Position numbers and translations under genes: made by a program
In this document: positions 54,963 through 64,000 of the stretch, piece by piece
How positions within the stretch are numbered: position 1 is the stretch's first letter
Layout of the letters: each line of letters opens with the position of its first letter
Assembly (NCBI GenBank): GCA_013115135.1
Contig: JABANP010000017.1
Location: forward strand, 124,001 to 188,000
Direction of reading: 5' to 3'
Source: Perkinsus olseni
Lineage: Eukaryota; Perkinsozoa; Perkinsida; Perkinsidae
Length of the DNA stretch: 64,000 nt
The notes under the pieces: model-generated
What the model was told of the DNA's origin: nothing
The model's database searches: none
What the model saw: only the letters and a program-made list of their open reading frames with translations

Positions 54963-57900
54963 TTAAGAAGACTCAATGGAAGAGCTGCGATCCACCACGG
55001 GATGATACTGTGGGAATCCCTCAGCCTTGGAAGCATCGTACAGCTTATTGTACTGGGGGTGGAAGGGCGACAGCGCTACAGCGACAAAATCAACCGGGAC
55101 TGTATCCGTCGGAACAATGGCCACCGGTATCTGATGGAGAATCTTCTGCTCATCGTGAAGCACCGCACGACCTACCGCTGAGAAAAGCCTGACTGTCACT
55201 TTGCGCCCACGACGCTCATCATTGGGATGCTCCCACTCGTAAACTGCCTGGCCGGTCCTGTAGGAAACTGACGCAGGCTTGGTTAATAAACTCAGCTCCT
55301 CCGTCATGTGAGGACTTTGCTGCCCCTTGTAGAAAGGCAAAGTTACATTGTAGAATCTGAGGGGCTGATGGAGGCTGCTGTGCATGCGCTCGACTTACAC
55401 TTGACATTCCTTGACGAATTTGGGAATATACACAGACAGGCTATTCTCCTTGATAGCAACAACAGTGCCAGTAGTGTAGTGAAGACTGTCTCTCGTGCGG
55501 AGATAAATACAGAAGAAAGTGATATCAAACTTCGTCTGAGCTTCACGACTCGACTTCTTCATCTCTGAGAGCCGTCATAGAGCGAAGACAGAACCACCAC
55601 GCAGTCTTACTGTTGCACTCCTCGCATTGTGCTTCGTGCTCCTGGGCCGTCATCTTCAGATTCCTCTTCTCGTTTGGTTGCAACTACACACGAATGATGA
55701 TGTAAGATTCTTAGAGTCGGACAGCGGATGCACGGGCCGGCACAAACGGCTTCGAATGATCTGCCTACTAGGATCTGCAGTTGACGATGTACCATAACAT
55801 CAGCATAACGTCGAATGGGAGAGGTGAAGTGAGTATAAAGTGGGAAGGCGAGGGCATAGTGAGACACGCTTCGACCATCTGACCCTTGTACACCGTATCT
55901 GCACGACAGCCATGTTCCGAGCATTCGGCGATCGATTTGAGTAGTTGCTGCTACTTGAGCGCAATGTGTAATGCTAACTTACTCCGCAGGTCGCATGGTC
56001 TTCATAACCATGTTCTCTATTGAGAGGCCTGCCTCAGGCGTGAGCTCCTTCTTGACGTTAGTCAGCGCCTTGAAAACCAGACCGCTATCCCCACCATCAC
56101 CAGCGCACCACACGGTCTTGGGTATACCTAAATCGAGCAGCATAAACAGAAACATCCGCAGGAAGGGATTTTGGTGTTACGCAAGTCTTCGAGCAGCAAC
56201 TTGGTGATCTTCTCGAAACCTTCCTTGATCGGTCTGTCGTGGTGTCGCAGCACCGCAATCTCTCTCATCTTCTCATCCTTATTGTTGGCAATGGCAGTAG
56301 CAACACAACGGTTGGCAGCCAGCATCAACTGTAGAAAAGATAGGGCTGAGCCGAGAATCGAACCCGGGACCTCGCGCACCCGAAGCGCGAATCATACCAC
56401 TAGACCACACAGCCACAATGCACAACCATCATCGCCCCAGGCCCCTCTCCCTCTTCACCTCTTCAATGAGCCAGTGACTCGGCGTGTGCGACTCCAAGCC
56501 GTACCCGATAGGCAGGTTGGTCTCTGGACCCATCTTAAACAAAAGCTTGTGCTTATCGATCTTCACCGAGCCGTCCGCAAAGCGATTCACTCGGACCTGG
56601 CACCAAGCACCAATCAACAACCATCAAACAGTTGACCAACTACTTTCTTGCAGACCGCGTAGAGCAGATGGAGATCACTCTCCACATCCTCCCAAGTATG
56701 GCCGTCGGTTACGGGCGGCCTGAGGGAGACACACTTCGAGCCTGGCCACCACCCGTCGCAATCACCTACTGTTGGGCCAGAGGTTTCCCATCAAGAACGT
56801 CCTGAACTTCATCGTAGTTGAATCGGCAGCACGATTTGATAGCAGATTTATAGAACTTCGGACCAGAGGCGCAAGTGAACTGAATGCACATGCGTAGAGA
56901 TCATACCAAAAATTTTCGCAAATCATGTACGTTATTGTCGTCATCGATGCCAATTATCCTTCCGGTATCAACATTGATTCGGAATGTAGCCGTGAAGGTG
57001 AGTTTATGCTCAGCCGGGTTCAGACTGCACAGCTTCGCACACAGCCCTTCCGGCAGCATCGGGAACATCTAAAAAGAATACACGGAAACTTCGCTTCGCT
57101 GCTATCGTGTGGAGGCCACTAGTGACCGATACTGAAGCCAGCGGTGAGATCATGGCCAGCGCACACCGCTGGCTTCCACAGACCGCACACAGTTGATTTG
57201 GGGGCGCGCGCGAATTCCAGGGATAGCGTCAGATACTCTTCGACGTACCCTGTGGCAAAGATAGACAGATGTACACCTCTTCTGAGCCTCCTGATCCACC
57301 GCTGACCCTGAGACGAACAAGTCAATCCGAGCTATTGTGAATCTTGCACGCTTCAACCTCAGATATTACCTTGCTTCACATAGTGAGCGACATCAGCGAT
57401 ATGAACCCCGATTTCAACCGTATTCTCGTCTACCACGTCAATGCTGACAGCATCATCCTGCAAGAGATACTCCCTCCAACCTCAAGCCAGCGTATCATAC
57501 CAGATCTCGAGCTGTCGCGGGGTCCACAGTAAAGATACGCTTCTTCGTGAGATCCCGTCTAGAACCCCCAGGCCGCATCTCTCTTCTGTACTCAGCCTCA
57601 GCATTGGCCACCATCCGGTCCACCTGATCATCACCCGATTCTTTCACGCTTCGCCACGAATCGGCCGAATCCCAACATACTAGGGTAAGATACAAAGGTC
57701 CGTCAGGAACGAAGTCAGAAATCTCCAAAAATGGTCATCAGAAACGAACACGTATGAGACGTTCCAGACTTCATCTCAATGTGAATACTCATTCCTACCG
57801 TAAGCTAGGGAAAAAGGGCCGTCCTCAGTACAGCTGTTATTTAGGAGTCCAGGCGAGTGTACAGAAAGAGCCCGGCGGGGTGCGATGAAGTTCTATCGCC

Positions 57901-60150
57901 GCAATGACGCTACTCTTTCCGAGCTCTACACAAAGGACACATTTCGAGAAAAGCTGTGGCGATATGAACCAAGCATGGTTGAGCGTAACGAAGTCGTCGG
58001 ACCATGATCATGAAAAGCAACAACTATTGCAATGCTCTAGCGATCGTATTCTTGTTCTAAGCCAGCCGAAGCCACTTCGCGGGGCTCTTCCTTGATATCA
58101 GTGCGATGAGAAATCTCCCAATACCGCGTACTACCTCGTCGTAGACTTGTCGGCTGAAGTCTGCAGCGTGGTGCTCGAGATTAGCCTCCTCAAGACAAGC
58201 CGCCGTCTCCGCGGCCAAGTCCCCAGCACTCCCGAAAGGCTTCCCAGCCAACCTGATACACTCGCATACTCATACCACACCTTTCCCAACTACTACCTCC
58301 CCAATGGCAACACCGAGTTGGTTCCCCATTTGAGCATCTGCACCGGGATCATCACTCGACCGTTCAGTGGGCCCGGCAGGCGCAGGACACGAGAGACAAC
58401 ATCATTAATCTACGATGAACACGCTCTTTCTTGTCTGTGATCCGGTAGACGAGTGGTATGAGACCCACCTGAATGAGCATCCAAGGCAATCTCTTATTCA
58501 TTGGCTTAGCTCGAATGAACTTGTCTCCCGGCTGCACCATGGAGGTGAGGGGATCGGCATCTGAAGCGCAGACCTCAGAAGCGATCCATTCAAGGCGGCG
58601 TCCAGATGCGAATGCCCTAGACAAGATACGCCTCATAGTGAAACGGTTACGATACCCAGAATATCTTAGCTCGATCCTAGGTAAGAACGAGAGAGGAAGA
58701 TTCACTCACACCATCTTCGCGCGATCACGAAGGCAACCGTTCGCCAAAACAAGTACACGTCTATGCGGCAACACGGCATCTTCCACTGTGTGACGGGCAT
58801 TTGCCGAAGAAGACTCCCGAGCTCCCCATGCGGATAGCTCAACCCCCTGTTATTATTACCAATAGCTCCATCCAGAGGATCTCCACCTCCTCCTGTCTTG
58901 TTAGCTTCTAACGTGCATACAAACCTATCATCACATCCCTCATTAACATGACAACAACAGCAGCAGCGTGTCCTCCTACGGATGCTTAGTCCAGCACTTC
59001 TTCGACACGTACACCACTACCGCCGTCCGGAAGCACTCGGTCGCTCTTTCTTTCGTGTCGTCATCAGACTCCTCCGAGCTCTCATGCATAACGGCGTCTT
59101 CGTCACGGCCCTCACACTTCGCCAAACGTCTGAGTCGCGCGCCACGAAATTACTGATCGGTTGGAGGATATCAAGTGCTCTCCATTAGAGAATAAACACC
59201 GTCAACCATGCGGTACCAACACGAAGAAGGATATTAACAACTGCCGGGATCGAACCCGGGACCTCGAAACCTACTTGATATCGGCTCTAGTGGGCACGAG
59301 ATCGTCCTCGTCACTGGATGAGGATGATGTACTGGAGCTACGCCCTCGAGCGTTGCCCTTCTTATTCTTATTAAAATCCTTGAATTCGGGTGCGATACGG
59401 ATCTGCATACCGCTCGCCTTCGATACCTGTTCAACGCGAGCTCAGGGAGTCAAAATCCGAAGTAGCTTCGGTGCATTTTCTCACTATGAACATAACTTTT
59501 TGGGGACAAGTTTATGCTACCACACCAACCACAACTCACTGGTACAAATACCGACAATTGGAGCGAACAGAGGGACGAGCATAGCGAATCGCCGACGAAA
59601 AGCAAACTGCGTAGGGTGATTTCGATGATATTCTCGCAGTGACTGATCGTCGAATGGTTTTGGGATAGCATTAACAATGATAAAGGGACCCAATTCGCCT
59701 TACCCATTGCTCCGGAGGGTTCAAACGCACCACCACTTCGTCTCCATGTATGGCTCTGTTGCGGTCGAATTTCCCTTTTATGAGAATGTCTACATTACTC
59801 TTACTGAGAAGGACATCACTCAGGAGTTATTCACAATTCGCCTTCGGCCTCCCAAAGCTTCCAATGAGCCCAGACGCTGTAGAAAACCCCCGCCGGGAAT
59901 GCCGTGCCCTTTCTACTCATCCACGTCTCTGGTTCGATCCGGTCTGACTCGTACAAATGCGTCGTTCGGGGTCTGTTGAACTACCTGATACGAGACGCGT
60001 TACTCGAACCCGATACCTCCCGGTGGTCAAACATGATCCTTGACCACCAGCCCACTTCCCCGTACTACTTGAAGAAGGCCCGAAATCAAGGACCCGTCTG
60101 CTAGACCTGCTTCAGCTTCCTCCCTGGTGATATACTCCGGGTACGGTAGA
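54963..60150 (-). CDS. DIS3L2: DIS3L2-like 3'-5' exoribonuclease (RNase II/R family), many exons
   Basis: Resolved exons upward from the stop at 54963: last exon, 55564-55399, 55683-55611, 55898-55769, 56328-55983, 56596-56459, 56719-56644, 56879-56770, 57068-56931, 57307-57249, 57457-57370, one ending 57501, and further ones to about 60150. RNB domain: [12 protein letters not shown] joined by a 44-nt intron to [27 protein letters not shown], then [25 protein letters not shown] and [20 protein letters not shown]. Upstream: [30 protein letters not shown] (cold-shock part), [13 protein letters not shown] and [14 protein letters not shown]. The [12 protein letters not shown] form and no visible PIN domain point to DIS3L2 rather than DIS3. 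It would degrade RNA 3' to 5', in DIS3L2 preferring uridylated ends. One C is missing at 56165-56167. The N-terminal ATG is uncertain (60580 possible). Confidence 0.82.
56343..56414 (-). tRNA. tRNA-Pro(CGG), nested in an intron of the DIS3L2-like gene
   Basis: 72 nt, same strand as the host gene. Acceptor GGCTGTG / CTCAGCC (one T-T mismatch), D-arm GGTCTAGTGGTATGAT (A-box), anticodon stem CGCGC/GCGCG with loop TTCGGGT giving anticodon CGG, and T-arm CCGGG-TTCGATT-CTCGG (B-box). Discriminator C. It lies in the 130-nt intron 56329-56458; 14 nt separate its end from the next exon, and the TTTT there (Pol III stop) is also the pyrimidine tract of the 3' splice site TCTTTTCTACAG. Confidence 0.9.
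59239..59268 (-). other. tRNA-like T-arm near a DIS3L2 exon end
   Basis: Minus strand: GAGGTCCCGGGTTCGATCCC then GGCAGTT. It follows the likely donor AA|GTAGGTTTCG after the exon ending TRADIK, so it lies in the intron, in sense. B-box good, T-stem only partly paired, no 5' half. Confidence 0.4.
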
Positions 60151-60675
60151 CGTGACATAGCCTCCAACAATCGGGAGATAATACAATTACTAAATCCGAT
60201 ACCAAAACATCCGCAACTCCTCCATCAGGTGAGAAGATATTGGACACTCCTGAGTCGCCTTCATGATTCCAAACGAAAAATAGAAAATTTCGAAATACTG
60301 ATGCACAGCACCGTATCGTCAATGAGTGAACCACTGAGAAATTATGAGTGTAATGGTATTATCGTCCTTCAGGTAAAGAAGACCCTCCTTACTACTACTC
60401 CCACGAGAACGTTTTATCCTCACTGAACACAACAATACCGACTACGTGAACTGTTCTTAGATGCTTCCCTTGATTCAATTGAATGACCATGTGTCTCATC
60501 AGGCGCCCTGGAGCGACCTGCCCTCTGTCGTCGCTTTCGGTCCAACGGAGGAACTGGACTCCCTGCAGACTAGTGAGCATCGGGAGGGCTGGTTGGTGAA
60601 CGATTACTGTGCCCGCCAGGCGTCAAAGAAACGACGGCGTCACCCTCGTCAAACGCGTAAATCTGCCCGGAAAAT

Positions 60676-60682
<7 letters not shown>

Positions 60683-60728
<46 letters not shown>

Positions 60729-60797
60729 GGGGTATTTTGAACCTGGGCCCTCGTGAAGATGAACCTAGCTCTCTCCCCACTGCACCATTATTCGTAT
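60683..60797 (-). repeat. tRNA-derived SINE-like element with (ATG)n tail
   Basis: On the minus strand: TGGTGCAGTGGGGAGAG (A-box-like), GCTAGGTTCATCTTCACGAG, CCCAGGTTCAAAATACC (B-box-like), CCGG, then about 14 ATG triplets (60684-60727; ATC/CAT on plus). A tRNA-like head with internal Pol III boxes about 40 nt apart plus a simple-repeat tail is the plan of a short SINE. Only one clear copy is in the window. Confidence 0.5.
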
Positions 60798-61427
60798 TAA
60801 ACTAGAAAAACGTATGAGCTCCACAAGCCTGAACGCAGCATACGATTGATACTCGCCCCATACCAGTCAAGCGCGAGGCGTCGAGACACCGCTTGAAGAG
60901 AGAGCCAGAAAGCTTCCCTATCGATTCAGACCCGCAAGAGCATCTTCCTCTATCACCCTCCGTGTAACATCGCGACAGCTCCGCGGCCGACTTCCTCGAA
61001 AAAAGTCAAACGTCGCTCGCCGAATCTTGCTACCTTGGAGTTCCTCAACGAAAAAGCGTGACCAGGAAAATGAGTTCATTCGAAAAGTGAGGCGCTAGAC
61101 AACGTAATTCGTCACCGCCCCTCTCCTGTGCCGTACGCTCTTTTCACTTGCTGGTTACTACTGCCCGTGCAAGGTCGGCGATTGCCATTTCCGGCACATA
61201 TAATCCCAACGGCCCTTTGTCGTGAACAAGGGAGCAATGCAACGATTCTGAAGTTTGGGATCGTCGCTTGAATTGAATTATGTGTGAAAAATGAAGTCCA
61301 GGATCTGTTCATAACGTGAGTAGGTCGTTGAACTAACTTTCCCATCACTCGTGGGCTGGTGGAAGCGATAAATCTGGGAAGGAATCAGTACGCTCAGTTT
61401 TCCCCATTTCAAAGTTAACTGCCCAAA
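60798..61427. other. Intergenic, upstream of inositol-phosphate synthase
   Basis: No gene recognised; should contain the promoter and leader of the gene at 61428. No TATA-like or other known site is certain. Confidence 0.35.
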
Positions 61428-62964
61428 ATGGCGGTCCATTGCCCCTCCTTCACTGTCGACTCGCCTAACGTAGTGTACACTGACACTCACATCGAGGCCT
61501 CCTACGACTACCACACCACCGACATCTCCCAGTCCAGCGACGGCCAATGGGTTGTCAAGCCAAGAACGGTCAAGTACAACTTCGAGACTGACAGAAGGGT
61601 GCCCAAGCTCGGTGTTATGCTGGTCGGTTGGGGCGGCAACAACGGTACCACTGTTACTGCCGGAATTTTGGCCAACAAGCACGCTGTGACTTGGGAGACC
61701 AAGGAAGGCGCCCAGCGCCCGAACTACTACGGTTCGGTTACTCAAGCCTCTGTCGTACGTCTCGGTAACGTTAACGGCAAGGAGGTGTACTCTCCTATGA
61801 ATAAGGTGGTCCCTATGGTCGACCCCAACGAAGTTGTGCTGGGCGGTTGGGACATCAGTGGTCTCAACATGCACGCTGCGATGAAGCGGGCGAAGGTCTT
61901 GCCGTACGACCTTCAGAGCAAGCTCAAACCGATGATGGAGAAGATGGTACCGTTGCCAGGAATCTATGACCCGGCTTTCATCGCGGCTAACCAGGAGGAC
62001 CGGGCTGATAATATCATGCCGAAGACGATGGCGAAGCGTGAACAGATAGATCGGGTCAAGAAGGACATTCGTGACTTCAAGGAGGCCAATGGTTGTGATA
62101 AGATTGTTGTTCTCTGGACGGCCAACACTGAGCGCTACGCTGACGTCATTCCCGGTGTTAACACGACCAAGGCTGAGCTGTTGGCCTCGGTGTCCCGTAA
62201 CGAGTCTGAGGTTGCTCCTAGCACTCTGTACTGTATCGCTTGCTTGGAGGAAGGCGTTCCCTTCGTGAACGGCTCACCCTCAGAATACTTACGTCCCTGG
62301 TCTCAAGGAGCTCGCTGAGAGTCTCCCGGGCGCGGTCATTGCTGGCGATGATTTCAAGTCCGGCCAGACCAAGATGAAGTCTGTTTTGGTCGACTTTCTG
62401 ATTGGCGCTGGTCTCAAGCCCACGTCCATCGTCAGCTACAATCACCTCGGCAACAATGACGGCAAGAACCTATCGGCCCCTCAGTGTTTCCGCTCGAAGG
62501 AGATTTCCAAGTCTGATGTTGTGAATGATATGGTGAACAGCAACGCCTTGTTGTACAACAAGGCTGAGCACCCCGACCACTGTGTTGTCATCAAGTACGT
62601 CCCCGCTGTTGGTGATTCTAAGCGCGCTATGGACGAGTACACTTCACAGATTTTCATGAACGGTCTCAACACTATCGTCATGCACAACACGTGCGAGGAC
62701 TCCCTTCTCGCCGCTCCTTTGATCATCGACCTCGTCCTCTTGGCCGAGCTGGTGACACGCATCAAGCTCGCCAAGGACGGAGAGGAACTTCGTGGGATGC
62801 ATCCCTTCGCTGTTATTCTGAGCTACTTGACGAAGGCCCCCTTGGTTCCCGATGGAACGCCGTGCATTAATTCGCTTGCCAAGCAGCGTGCTATGCTGGA
62901 GAATGTCCTGAAGGCCTGCGTTGGCCTGCCTCCTGACAACAACATGCTGCTGGAGTTCAAGTAG
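61428..62964 (+). CDS. INO1: Inositol-3-phosphate synthase
   Basis: ATG 61428 to TAG 62964; with one surplus base removed it is 511 residues, the usual length. It turns glucose 6-phosphate into 1D-myo-inositol 3-phosphate with NAD+, the first step to inositol lipids, in the cytosol. Motifs: [13 protein letters not shown] (NAD binding, about residue 68), [28 protein letters not shown], then [27 protein letters not shown] and [10 protein letters not shown], which line the active site. The frame shifts at CCC 62277-62279; dropping one C restores [11 protein letters not shown]. Such tight conservation on both sides argues for a consensus error, not decay. No introns, unlike most neighbours, and strong codon bias suggest high expression. 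Confidence 0.93.

Positions 62965-64000
<1,036 letters not shown>

Noticed and set aside
60461..60805. Frame with a long Ile run
   Set aside because: It is the (CAT)n tail of the SINE-like element.
62277..62279. Programmed +1 frameshift at CCC in INO1
   Set aside because: CCC is decoded normally elsewhere in the same gene; a C-run consensus error is simpler.

Overview
The window is eukaryotic nuclear DNA. Genes are split by many short GT-AG introns (mostly about 40-130 nt), are packed on both strands and lie among transposable elements. There are no operons and no bacterial-type ribosome binding sites. Base composition is near 50% GC. My best guess is an alveolate protist of the Perkinsus type, but this rests on overall look only; I saw no spliced-leader gene, rRNA or organelle gene that would prove it.

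Layout. 1-3811: minus-strand retroelement (RT with a YVDD box, zinc-finger Gag) whose gag is split by a 1.19-kb hAT-like DNA transposon with perfect 12-bp ends and an 8-bp target duplication. 4.2-5.2 kb: decayed GH99 mannosidase copy. 5.4-10.1 kb: a five-exon TMEM128-like gene and a nine-exon coiled-coil gene. 10.1-15.2 kb: LTR retrotransposon with a -1 frameshift signal between gag and pol. 15.5-17.1 kb: HAD phosphatase. 18.2-22.7 kb: many-exon gene ending in a C3HC4 RING. 22.8-23.3 kb: small unknown gene. 24-31.6 kb: tandem array of seven membrane-anchored RING-H2 genes. 32-41.3 kb: two putative type I membrane proteins, an 877-residue unknown protein and exosome subunit RRP41. 43-45.2 kb: a propeller-like gene and a secreted esterase. 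45.6-46.7 kb: heptamer-based minisatellite. 47-54.7 kb: complete GH99 gene and two more propeller-like paralogues. 55-60.2 kb: DIS3L2-like exoribonuclease holding a tRNA-Pro gene in one intron. 61.4-64 kb: inositol-3-phosphate synthase and the start of GAPDH.

Most notable: tRNA or tRNA-like sequence recurs inside short spliceosomal introns. Two introns (55 and 67 nt, in the HAD and RING genes) consist almost wholly of an antisense tRNA 3' half. An intact tRNA-Pro(CGG) sits in a 130-nt intron of the DIS3L2-like gene just before the 3' splice site. Further T-arm fragments lie in or near other introns.

Several conserved genes are broken by one base, mostly in a short C or G run. I read these mainly as consensus errors in the assembly, not real pseudogenes. 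Exon models were built by hand from splice signals, reading phase and family conservation; exact joins are inferred, not supported by transcripts.
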